From Ignavibacteria bacterium (GTDB lineage: Bacteria > Bacteroidota > Ignavibacteria > Kapaibacteriales > UBA961): a stretch of DNA of 64,000 nt. The notes below the pieces were generated by a model. That model was given only the letters and a program-made list of their open reading frames with translations. It had not been told where the DNA came from and did not search any database. Shown in pieces: positions 9,580 to 17,327 of this stretch; position 1 is the stretch's first letter; each line of letters begins with the position of its first letter. The stretch lies in the NCBI GenBank assembly GCA_016720145.1, contig JADJXV010000014.1, forward strand, positions 46,560 to 110,559, given 5' to 3'. The translations under genes were made by a program, and so were the position numbers.

Positions 9580-10794
9580 ATGTTTGCTCCTCTCAATGAA
9601 CAAATGGATATCATCACCTCAGGCGTGGCCGAGGCACTTCCACTTGACGAACTCGCCCGCAAAGTCGAACGTTCGATAGCCAAGAATACTCCCATGACCG
9701 TCAAACTTGGTTGCGATCCGAGCCGTCCGGACCTGCATATCGGGCACGCAGTTGTACTGCGTAAGATGAGACAATTTCAAGACTTAGGTCATCAGGCAAT
9801 CTTAATCGTCGGTGATTTTACCGGCATGATCGGCGACCCCACCGGCAAGTCCAAGACTCGCCCCGCTCTCTCACTCGAGGAGACTCGCCTCAATGGAAAG
9901 TCGTATTTTGAGCAGGCATCAAAAGTGCTCTCGATGGACAATCTCAAAATGTGTTATAATTCCGAATGGCTGTCCGAAATGAGCTTCAATGATGTGATCC
10001 ACCTGTCAGCAAATTACACCGTCGCACAAATGCTCGAACGTGACGACTTCAGCAAACGCTTTAAGTCAGGCGAACCAATCAGTATTCACGAATTCATGTA
10101 TCCTCTTGCGCAGGCAATGGATTCGGTCGCAATCAAGTCAGACATTGAGCTCGGCGGTACCGATCAGAAATTCAACCTCATCGTTGGACGCGATATTCAA
10201 AAAGCATACGGACTCGAGCCGCAATGCATCATCATCATGCCGATTCTCGAAGGCACCGACGGTGTGGAAAAAATGAGTAAATCACTCGGAAATTACATCG
10301 GACTCACCGAATCTCCGAGGGAAATGTTCGGCAAGACTATGTCGATTCCCGACGCACTTATCGGACGTTGGTACGAGTACGGCGCTACCACACCGACTGC
10401 GCAAGCTGCGAAAATTCAACAAGATATCACAAGCGGAGTGCTCCACCCACGTACGGCGAAAGTTGAACTTGCCATGAAAATCGTTGCGCTTTATCATGGC
10501 GATGAAGCTGCCCGTGGTGCATTTGAAGAGTTCGAACGAATCTTTGTTAAAAAAGACATTCCCGATGAAATTGAATCAATCGTCATCGATGTGCCTACTC
10601 CCTGCTTAGTCGTCGATGTACTTGTATTATCAGCACTTGCGCCTTCCAAAAACGAAGCCCGACGGCTCGTGCAAGGCGGCGGCGTAAGCATCGACGGCAC
10701 AAAAGTCGAGGATGTAACCGCAATGGTGGACATTCGCAGCGAACGCCTTTTCAAAGTGGGCAAACGTCGATTCCTGAATATCTCCGCCGGATAA
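9580..10794 (+). CDS. tyrS: Tyrosyl-tRNA synthetase
   Basis: A class I aminoacyl-tRNA synthetase charging tRNA-Tyr. The 404 residues show the ATP-binding HIGH motif (DLHIGHAVV, near residue 52), a tyrosine/tRNA site region GGTDQKFNL, the KMSKS motif (VEKMSKSLGN near 231) and a C-terminal S4 RNA-binding domain (about 340-400, SKNEARRLVQGGGVSIDG). The true KMSKS form, the spacing and the length fit the second bacterial TyrRS subgroup. The ATG at 9580 gives a normal N-terminus. Confidence 0.96.
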   Translation: MFAPLNEQMDIITSGVAEALPLDELARKVERSIAKNTPMTVKLGCDPSRPDLHIGHAVVLRKMRQFQDLGHQAILIVGDFTGMIGDPTGKSKTRPALSLEETRLNGKSYFEQASKVLSMDNLKMCYNSEWLSEMSFNDVIHLSANYTVAQMLERDDFSKRFKSGEPISIHEFMYPLAQAMDSVAIKSDIELGGTDQKFNLIVGRDIQKAYGLEPQCIIIMPILEGTDGVEKMSKSLGNYIGLTESPREMFGKTMSIPDALIGRWYEYGATTPTAQAAKIQQDITSGVLHPRTAKVELAMKIVALYHGDEAARGAFEEFERIFVKKDIPDEIESIVIDVPTPCLVVDVLVLSALAPSKNEARRLVQGGGVSIDGTKVEDVTAMVDIRSERLFKVGKRRFLNISAG

Positions 10795-10874
10795 ACGGCA
10801 TAATGTTTGCGTAGAGATGGAGGTTCGCAGTTTTTGCGTTGTATCTATCACATCGCAGTCACATTTTAGGTTGT

Positions 10875-11987
10875 ATGTCGTCCTCCATTTCTCCTTTATT
10901 CGCGGTTCATGCCGAACAGTTCTATATTGCAGGCAATTACGCCGAAGCACTCGAATTGTGTTTTCGTGGGATTGAAGCATATCCGCACTATCCTGCTGCC
11001 TATATCATTACCGCTAAGTCACTTTGGGCATTACACAGATATTCGCAAGCGCAGGAATTCATCCTCAATGCAGCGTCTATTTTCCCTAATCATCCTGCAT
11101 TACTACGACTTGAACAAGAATATTTTCATCCTCCTCAGCAAAAGGTAGTCGCCGAACAAACAAGCAATCCTCGACCAATTTCTACTGAAATCGAATCGGC
11201 AAAACATACTTTCGAAAATGAAAATACCCAGCTTGGAAGCAAGGATATTGAATCGAGAAATAGTGGTGAATTGACGGACGACAAAGAATTCCATCCTGAA
11301 TACAGTGATATAACTTCAGATAATAAAGATAGTTCGACAGATGCTACAGAATTAGTGGAATTTAACAATCTTACAAATACAGAAGAAGTAATTCCCCCCG
11401 ATACAGAACATGTACCGCTTGAAAAATATCAGCATTTACGCATAATTGAAACTGTCAAAGTACCCAATAATTTTGTAGGTTCATTAAAAGCATCGACTAT
11501 TAGTATAATTCCGGGACTCGACTTTACCCGACTGAAGTTTCAGAATGGACAATCTCATGCGAAAAATGGAATTCTCCCACCGGTGCCGCCATTCCTACAA
11601 TTCAAAGAAAGAATCAGAAACGAGAAATCAGAACAAAGTACGATCACAGACAACCAACCTGAAGGTGATTACAATACTGATAAGTTAGATCAATTGAAAG
11701 ATACAGCGGAAGCTCATCATCCATTGACACCTCTCGAAGAATTAGCAGCCCGCCTAGAGAAAGTACGTATTCCTGCAACGCAGCAAGAGATGACACGCAG
11801 GCGCACGACTGAACTCGATCCAACATTGGTAACAGAAACAATGGCAAGAATTTACGAAAAGCAAAGCGCATTCCATGAAGCAATCAAGGCCTATCAGATT
11901 CTCGCACGCCGCACGCCCGAAAAGCTCGAGTTTTACGAAGAGCGGATCCGTGAGGTGCAGTTGAGAATGATGGGAGAGGAGGGGTAG
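10875..11987 (+). CDS. TPR-containing protein of unknown function
   Basis: About 370 residues. Residues 1-80 hold two TPR-like helical repeats (AEQFYIAGNYAEALELCFRGIEAYPHYPAAY, then the YSQAQEFILNAASIFPNHPALL type). The middle 90-300 is acidic, Ser/Thr-rich and low-complexity, probably disordered. Residues about 320-370 form another TPR-like pair (ETMARIYEKQSAFHEAIKAYQILARRTPEK). There is no signal peptide and no catalytic motif. The frame extends upstream to a TTG at 10839, but the ATG at 10875 (MSSSISPLF) directly precedes the first TPR. A scaffold or adaptor role is only a guess. Confidence 0.75.
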   Translation: MSSSISPLFAVHAEQFYIAGNYAEALELCFRGIEAYPHYPAAYIITAKSLWALHRYSQAQEFILNAASIFPNHPALLRLEQEYFHPPQQKVVAEQTSNPRPISTEIESAKHTFENENTQLGSKDIESRNSGELTDDKEFHPEYSDITSDNKDSSTDATELVEFNNLTNTEEVIPPDTEHVPLEKYQHLRIIETVKVPNNFVGSLKASTISIIPGLDFTRLKFQNGQSHAKNGILPPVPPFLQFKERIRNEKSEQSTITDNQPEGDYNTDKLDQLKDTAEAHHPLTPLEELAARLEKVRIPATQQEMTRRRTTELDPTLVTETMARIYEKQSAFHEAIKAYQILARRTPEKLEFYEERIREVQLRMMGEEG

Positions 11988-12346
11988 GATAACCGATCGA
12001 AATACAAGTTTTGGTTAATTGATTGTATTTTGGTAGGTTGCGTTTGGTGAATTGTTTTTTTTATCAGATGTGTTTGATTACATCGTCCGGTCGGTTGTTA
12101 CAACCGAACGTTAATTCGTACCGATGAAACGACTGCCAAGATACACTACCAGATTTATTACTCTCTTGTTGTTTGTCAAATGATGTTAATTCAGCGAGAT
12201 ATTTCGTTGAAATGTTAGGTTTAAGTATGAGTTTATTCTGTAAGTAATGAGTTAAGCTAAAATAACTGTGGGACGAAATTTTTGAAAAATTGTAGCAACT
12301 TCTCTCATTATAGGATCAAATTGTTCTAATTTTTAAGGCAAAATAT
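11988..12346. other. Intergenic region before the toxin-antitoxin pair
   Basis: No gene is seen in these 359 bases. There is a perfect inverted repeat TCGGTTG-TTA-CAACCGA at 12,091-12,107, which could be a terminator stem (without a T run) or an operator. The AT-rich end before 12,347 probably holds the toxin-antitoxin promoter. Confidence 0.5.
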
Positions 12347-12559
12347 ATGAATGGGTTACAATCAAATATAGCAAAAATAATAGAGGAAATTCCTTACTAT
12401 TATCTTCAGGATTTGTTCGATTATGCAACGTTTCTCAAAGCAAAAGCACAAAAAGAACATGATACAGCATATTTGTCTTCAATTCCGGGTATGACGGATT
12501 CAATAATAGCTGCATCGAAAGAGGATCTGCAGAATTGTTCTAAAACACTGGACTGGTAA
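12347..12559 (+). CDS. Antitoxin of a YoeB/Txe-type pair
   Basis: 70 residues with an amphipathic N-terminal helix (IAKIIEEIPYYYLQDLFDYATFLK), a charged linker and the C-terminal segment SIPGMTDSIIAASKEDLQNC, typical of small antitoxins (DUF2281-like) encoded before Txe/YoeB toxins. It would neutralise the following toxin and probably repress its own promoter. The toxin ATG comes one base after its stop, as expected for a coupled pair. Confidence 0.78.
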   Translation: MNGLQSNIAKIIEEIPYYYLQDLFDYATFLKAKAQKEHDTAYLSSIPGMTDSIIAASKEDLQNCSKTLDW

Positions 12560-12560
12560 A

Positions 12561-12821
12561 ATGTGGGATATTTACTTTACTCAACAAGCACAACAAGATG
12601 CTAAAAAAATCGCTCATTCAAATCTGAAAAGCAAAGTTCAGAACTTGCTTGAAATAATAAGAACAGATCCATTCGCTTATCCTCCGAAGTTTGAGATGTT
12701 ACGGGGTGAATTAAAGGGATTTATTTCTCGGAGAATTAACAAGCAACATAGATTAGTGTATCAAGTGTTCGAAGAAGAGAATGCAATTAAAATTCTTAAA
12801 ATGTGGACCCATTATGAGTAA
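12561..12821 (+). CDS. YoeB/Txe family mRNA-interferase toxin
   Basis: 86 residues of RelE/YoeB fold. Family features are the N-terminal WDIYFTQQAQQDAKK, the PFAYPPKFEMLRGELKGFISRRINKQHRLVYQV core (conserved E, R, R and H of the RNase site) and a C-terminal HYE. YoeB toxins cleave mRNA at the ribosomal A site. No frameshift or missing catalytic residue is apparent, so the module may be active. Confidence 0.9.
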   Translation: MWDIYFTQQAQQDAKKIAHSNLKSKVQNLLEIIRTDPFAYPPKFEMLRGELKGFISRRINKQHRLVYQVFEEENAIKILKMWTHYE

Positions 12822-12885
12822 AATTTTAACCTAAATGTATTAGAAAATTCCTATTCCCAACTACTCTATTCTGTATTACCCGCCT

Positions 12886-14514
12886 ATGAATTCCCCTCAA
12901 TTCTCCGCTCTCGCCGCTCATTTCGAGCAGGTTAAACACATTCATCTCCGCCGGCTTTTTGCTGAACATCCTCAACGGTTCGAGGAATTGTCGATGCGCT
13001 TTGGCGGCGTCTTTGTCGATTACTCTAAGCAACGTATCACACTTGAAACGCGGGACTTACTCGTGAAGTTCGCACAATCGCGCGGGCTACAGGAAGCGAC
13101 CCAACGATTCTTTAGTGGTGAGAAAATTAACACTACCGAAGGTCGCGCTGTGCTCCATACTGCGCTCAGGAATCAATCCGGCAAACCGGTCTATTTCGAA
13201 GGCAAGAATGTGATGCCTGAGATCCATAACGTACTGAATAAAATAAAGATATTTTCGGATGACGTGCGCAGTGGCGCGCATCGCGGCTACACCGGCGCGC
13301 AAATCAGCGACGTTGTCAATATCGGTATTGGAGGTTCGGACCTCGGACCTAAAATGGTCTGTCATGCTCTTACGCCCTACTCTAATCGCGCGCTGAACGT
13401 GCATTTTGTGTCCAATATCGACGGTACGCATCTTACGGAAACGCTGCGCACTCTCAGTCCTGCCACCACGCTCTTTATCATTGCCTCCAAAACATTTACG
13501 ACCGATGAAACGATGACGAATGCACATTCGGCACGGACGTGGTTTTTGTCTGGCGGTGCTACTGAAGCCGATATTGAAAAACATTTTGTCGCAGTGTCAA
13601 CGAATTTCCCGGCAACGGCTGATTTTGGAATTGCGGCCGAGAATGTGTTTATTTTTTGGGATTGGGTTGGCGGACGCTTCTCTCTGTGGTCGGCTATTGG
13701 TCTGCCAATTGCTCTGAGCGTAGGATATGAGAATTTCCATGCCTTGCTTGCCGGCGCGCATGCAATGGACGAACATTTCCGAACGACAGAATTTCATGAG
13801 AATTTACCGGTGATTCTTGCGTTGTTGGACGTATGGAATGGTAATTTTTTCGGTGAAAATTCTCATGCAATTCTTCCGTATGACGAGTACTTACGTCTCC
13901 TACCGGCATATTTACAACAAGCGGAAATGGAGAGTAACGGAAAGTATGTTCGAATGAATGGCGAGCGCGTAGATTATACCACCGCTCCAGTGATTTGGGG
14001 TCAGCCCGGCACCGACAGTCAGCATTCTTTTTTCCAATTATTGCATCAGGGCACGCAGATTATTCCCGCCGATTTTATCGGTGTGGCACGGTCGCACAAT
14101 CCCCTGCCGATGCACCACGAAAAGCTCATGGCGAATTTTTTCGCGCAGACGGAGGCGCTCCTATGCGGCAAAACGCCGGAGGAAGTGCGCGCAGAACTTA
14201 CGGCAGCCGGTCTCGCCGAAGACGCTATTCAAGCCCTACTCCCGCACAAAGTATTTGAGGGGAATCGACCGACGACGACGATACTATTGGATGAGCTCAC
14301 ACCGACAACACTGGGTAATTTACTTGCACTGTACGAACATAAAATCTTCGTCCAAGGTGTGCTTTGGGATCTGAATTCCTTCGATCAATGGGGCGTCGAA
14401 CTCGGCAAGCAACTCGCAAAAAAAATCCTGCCGGAATTGGTGGATACTGCGCTTGTCACGAGTCATGATGCTTCTACTAATGGATTGATACATGTTTGGA
14501 AGAGTGTGAGATAG
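12886..14514 (+). CDS. pgi: Glucose-6-phosphate isomerase
   Basis: Interconverts glucose 6-phosphate and fructose 6-phosphate in glycolysis and gluconeogenesis. The 542 residues match the long (E. coli-like) family. Visible motifs are NIGIGGSDLGPKMV near residue 145 (sugar-phosphate site), VGGRFSLWSAIGLPIAL near 262, ESNGK near 350, and GQPGTDSQHSFFQLLHQGT near 371, which includes the catalytic histidine region. It ends at the edge of a repeat-rich intergenic zone. Confidence 0.96.
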   Translation: MNSPQFSALAAHFEQVKHIHLRRLFAEHPQRFEELSMRFGGVFVDYSKQRITLETRDLLVKFAQSRGLQEATQRFFSGEKINTTEGRAVLHTALRNQSGKPVYFEGKNVMPEIHNVLNKIKIFSDDVRSGAHRGYTGAQISDVVNIGIGGSDLGPKMVCHALTPYSNRALNVHFVSNIDGTHLTETLRTLSPATTLFIIASKTFTTDETMTNAHSARTWFLSGGATEADIEKHFVAVSTNFPATADFGIAAENVFIFWDWVGGRFSLWSAIGLPIALSVGYENFHALLAGAHAMDEHFRTTEFHENLPVILALLDVWNGNFFGENSHAILPYDEYLRLLPAYLQQAEMESNGKYVRMNGERVDYTTAPVIWGQPGTDSQHSFFQLLHQGTQIIPADFIGVARSHNPLPMHHEKLMANFFAQTEALLCGKTPEEVRAELTAAGLAEDAIQALLPHKVFEGNRPTTTILLDELTPTTLGNLLALYEHKIFVQGVLWDLNSFDQWGVELGKQLAKKILPELVDTALVTSHDASTNGLIHVWKSVR

Positions 14515-14548
14515 GGAGATCCATAGAATGGTGAATTAGTATACCAAC

Positions 14549-14573
14549 GTAGGGGCGAATTGCATTCGCCCAC
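14549..14573. repeat. Intergenic palindromic element (GTAGGGGCGAA type)
   Basis: GTAGGGGCGAATTGCATTCGCCCAC in two arms is a near-perfect palindrome. It has the same outer design (GTAGGGGC...GCCC) as the 28-bp palindrome inside the cyclase gene at 36,022, so it looks like an intergenic member of that family. Confidence 0.8.
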
Positions 14574-14596
14574 GTCGTGCAGGTGGTGCGGTGCAA

Positions 14597-14627
14597 GGGG
14601 ACATAGGGGACAGAAGGGACGAAAGGA
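14597..14627. repeat. Intergenic GGAC minisatellite
   Basis: Short units GGGGACATA, GGGGACAGAA, GGGACGAAA in tandem. The same kind of unit is found in frame inside several cyclase genes (for example at 32,321 and 25,185). Confidence 0.7.
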
Positions 14628-14661
14628 TAAAAAAGACTAATGTGATATTCGGCATTCTCAT

Positions 14662-15094
14662 TCCCAGAGGGATTGAATGTTTGTAGCATGTTGAATATAA
14701 AAGACTTCTTCGACCCCTGCGGGGTACTTTGGACTGGACTGAAGTCCAGCCCTACAATTTGGGGCGAGCCGATGGCTCTCTTTTTTTTCTCTTTTGGACT
14801 GAAGTCCAGCCCTACAATTTGGTCGAGCCGATGGCTCTCTTTTTGAGATATAATTTATTCTGAATCCCAGAGGGATTGAACGTTTGTAGCATATTGAATA
14901 TAAACGACTTTCGCGACCCCAGCGGGGTCGAATGTGGTTGTTCCTTTGGACTGGACTGAAGTCCAGCCCTACAATTTGGGGCGAGCCGATGGCTCTCTTT
15001 TTGGGATATAATTTATTCTTAATCCCAGAGGGATTGAATGTTTGTAGCATATTGAATATAAACGACTTCCACGACCCTGGCGGGGTCGAATGTG
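14662..15094. repeat. Cluster of two interleaved palindromic intergenic repeats
   Basis: Element A (CCCAGAGGGATTGAA...TTGTAGCAT.TTGAATATAA.CGACTTC, ending in the stem GACCCC..GCGGGGTC) occurs at about 14,662-14,728, 14,866-14,936 and 15,024-15,094. Element B (GGACTGAAGTCCAGCCCTAC, then GAGCCGATGGCTC and a T run) occurs at about 14,728-14,780, 14,793-14,844 and 14,945-15,003. Both contain short perfect stems (GGACT/AGTCC, GAGCC/GGCTC). The long open frame on the - strand here merely translates the repeats. Confidence 0.85.
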
Positions 15095-15102
15095 GTGGAC
15101 GC

Positions 15103-15146
15103 GTTGATGGATTTCTATAAACATCTCATCACGCTGTGATGGAAGA
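15103..15146. repeat. 44-bp element, left copy (direct repeat)
   Basis: GTTGA..GATTTCTA.AAACAT..CATCACGCTGTGATGG.AGA, with the stem CATCAC-GCT-GTGATG. A second copy in the same orientation lies at 16,186-16,230, so the pair brackets the secreted-protein gene at 15,217-16,083. Confidence 0.8.
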
Positions 15147-15216
15147 TTGGCAAATAATTGACGACAAATAAAACAATTCGCTTGACATAAACCTCAAACC
15201 ATTTATCACTCTACTC

Positions 15217-15774
15217 ATGGTAAAATCTGTTGTAATTATTGGAATTTTCATCCTGCTCCTCAGTCAAGTTGTATCAGCCGGTGAGCAAATTGAAAAAAAG
15301 ACAGGTAAAAGCCGTATTATTCTTGTGAAGAAGTATGAATGTCAGCCATTTACAATCTTAGTACCAGAGCATCCTACTTCAGCAGTAGCGGTGATAGCAA
15401 ATCAAGGAATTATTGTTGCATCATGGGATTCTCTTTCAGAGTTTCATCTGTCCTTGTATGATTTTAGTGGCGCACTTCTTCGTTCTGTAAAACACCCATG
15501 GGGATTTCCCACTCATCTTTATTATAATACAGATAGAAAGAGATTATATTTCTGGCATACATCGTTTCCGCACAATACAATTTCTCGGAGAGCTTATGTA
15601 ATGGACACAAACTTAGCGGTAATCGATAGTTTTTCCGTGTCGAGCTTCCCTGATTGGTTTATAAAAGTTGGAATTCTACAATCCAATCGTCGAGCAGAAG
15701 TCGAAAACATCCTTAAAAAAATACGGAAGATTGCAGGAGAGAATGGGTATGGTTATGCAGAAAAAGACATGTGA
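15217..15774 (+). CDS. Secreted protein of unknown function, N-terminal part
   Basis: 185 residues beginning with a clear signal peptide (VVIIGIFILLLSQVVSAG). The rest is beta-rich and looks like part of a propeller (IIVASWDSLSEFHLSLYDF, RLYFWHTSFPHN, AYVMDTNLAVIDSF), similar in style to the six-bladed beta-propeller lipoproteins of Bacteroidota, but I do not recognise the family. It stops at a TGA at 15,772, and the same frame then stays open for another 102 codons. The gene is therefore probably cut short by a nonsense mutation or a sequence error. Confidence 0.65.
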   Translation: MVKSVVIIGIFILLLSQVVSAGEQIEKKTGKSRIILVKKYECQPFTILVPEHPTSAVAVIANQGIIVASWDSLSEFHLSLYDFSGALLRSVKHPWGFPTHLYYNTDRKRLYFWHTSFPHNTISRRAYVMDTNLAVIDSFSVSSFPDWFIKVGILQSNRRAEVENILKKIRKIAGENGYGYAEKDM

Positions 15775-16083
15775 CGATATGTTTCGTTTGTAAGTAGAAG
15801 GTTTGTATTATGCGAACGTGAGGTTGGAAATTCTGGTATTTCAGGGTATGACATTTCAAAGAAAAGGGCTTTTAAGTTTGACATTCAGGATCGCGCTTAT
15901 AGTCAGAAAGATAGTATATCACTGAATTCAGAGACATGTGAAGGAACAAGAAGTCTCGGTAATCGTAAACTAAGCGGCGGTATCTCGGGAGTCGCAATCA
16001 GTGAGAAGGAGTTTATTATTGCGACATTTGATCCGTTTAACTCAGCTGATTGTTTTCGGCAGGTTTTGTTGGACGAGGAATAG
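15775..16083 (+). pseudogene. Downstream in-frame continuation of the 15217 gene
   Basis: Directly after the TGA, the same reading frame runs 102 codons to a TAG at 16,081. It encodes beta-propeller-like sequence (GNSGISGYDISKKRAFKF, then GISGVAISEKEFIIATFDPF). There is no start codon near its beginning. The absence of any frame change argues for one nonsense codon splitting a gene of about 288 codons. Confidence 0.6.
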
Positions 16084-16185
16084 TGAGGTAGAGGTCAATT
16101 GAAAATATGACAAACCAGCTCTTCCTCAATAGCCATCGGTTTTAGCTGGTGGAATACTGATAATATGGGATACAAATTATCGGAG

Positions 16186-16230
16186 GGTTGACTGATTTCT
16201 ACAAACATGCCATCACGCTGTGATGGGAGA
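16186..16230. repeat. 44-bp element, right copy (direct repeat)
   Basis: A near-identical partner of the element at 15,103, with the same CATCAC-GCT-GTGATG stem and the same orientation. It lies between the broken gene and the DUF1003 gene. Confidence 0.8.
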
Positions 16231-16245
16231 TGCAAATCGTGCAGC

Positions 16246-16794
16246 TTACAAGCCAAGTTTTGCCTGAATATCATTGAGCAATTTAATTTCTACTGCTTGT
16301 GTTTCGATTAATTTATGGATTTGTTCTTCCATGAGCAGATTGATTTTTTGATGGAGATTACGGATTTCAATCTCGGCTTTGAGGTTGATTAAATAATCAT
16401 TTTCAGCGCGCTTTCGGTCTTTTTCTTCTTTGCGATTCTGACTCATCATGATCACAGGCGCTTGCAGTGCTGCGACACATGAAAGCACTAAATTCATGAG
16501 AATAAAGGGATACGGGTCGAATTGCTTGTCCTTTACCACATAAACATTGTAGAAAATCCACACAAATATCACTACCCCAAAGACGATTATAAACCTCCAA
16601 CTCCCACCAAAAAATGCTACTTTGTCGGAAAGCTTTTGTCCGGGTGATAAATACTCCGCCGCCGGATGCTGCAAGGAATGGATAATCAACGTTTCTTCCT
16701 GAATTGCATCATCGACAATTGCGTGGAGCTTTTTCAACTGATCATCTTGTGCTTTGTTTATTGCACTGATGCTTTCAAGTATTTTATTTTTCAT
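16246..16794 (-). CDS. DUF1003 membrane protein
   Basis: 182 residues. Two membrane segments lie in the middle (WRFIIVFGVVIFVWIFYNVY and FILMNLVLSCVAALQAPVIM), with the family signature FDPYPFILMNL..S..AALQAP.IMMSQNR and then a long charged coiled-coil C-terminus. DUF1003 proteins are inner-membrane proteins of unknown function. It is a single gene, convergent with the broken gene before it. Confidence 0.9.
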   Translation of the reverse strand: MKNKILESISAINKAQDDQLKKLHAIVDDAIQEETLIIHSLQHPAAEYLSPGQKLSDKVAFFGGSWRFIIVFGVVIFVWIFYNVYVVKDKQFDPYPFILMNLVLSCVAALQAPVIMMSQNRKEEKDRKRAENDYLINLKAEIEIRNLHQKINLLMEEQIHKLIETQAVEIKLLNDIQAKLGL

Positions 16795-17327
16795 GGTTTA
16801 TGTAATAGTTTATAGTTTATTTGGGAATTTGTAGTTGTAAATAATACCAAAATTGATTAAAAAGTATGTCATTCTGAGTTGCTTAGAGGCAGATACCTAC
16901 CTCTATCAAAAAGCAATGACACGGGTTGCCATACGAACCCCAAGAACCCACACCCTACCCTCTCCCAAGAGAGGGAAAGAGTCTGTAAATCAATCGCTTA
17001 CCGCGGGAAGTCCCCTCTCGGGAGGGGATTTAGGGGTGGGTTAAGCGGCTGCATACGTTCATCAATCTGCTTCAAAATTGATTCCTATTTAAAAATGTGT
17101 CATTAACAGGAAGTCTTCGACCGAAGAATCGAAACTTGATGATGTAGTAATGCCATGATTTTACTGCACGTTTCGATTCTTCACCCTCCGAAGGGCTCAG
17201 AATGACAGCGTTGTTATAAATACGTTACTATTAAATTCATATCTGTATAGTGCCGTATAAAAGCAGTTTTAACGCAAAGCGCGCAAAGGTAATCGCAAAG
17301 CGCGCAGAGAACCTTTTGTTTTATATA
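16795..17327. other. Repeat-rich intergenic region
   Basis: No gene is seen. It contains three small elements. The first, at about 16,951-17,041, carries paired CCCTCTCCCAAGAGAGGG and CCCCTCTCGGGAGGGG stems. The second, at about 17,112-17,210, has GAAGAATCGAAAC and GTTTCGATTCTTC as inverted arms plus CCTCCGAAGGGCTCAGAATGAC. The third is the TTTTAACGCAAAG repeat at 17,262-17,318. Confidence 0.7.
17262..17318. repeat. Dispersed repeat 'TTTTAACGCAAAG', copy 2
   Basis: Second copy of the element at 9,455 (TTTTAACGCAAAGCGCGCAAAGG...CGCAAAGCGCGCAGAGAA). It lies just beyond the stop of the sulfatase gene. Confidence 0.75.

Noticed and set aside
14658..15050. 130-codon - strand open frame with QTFNPSG repeats
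   Set aside because: It is only a translation of the palindromic repeats A and B, and it begins and ends inside them.
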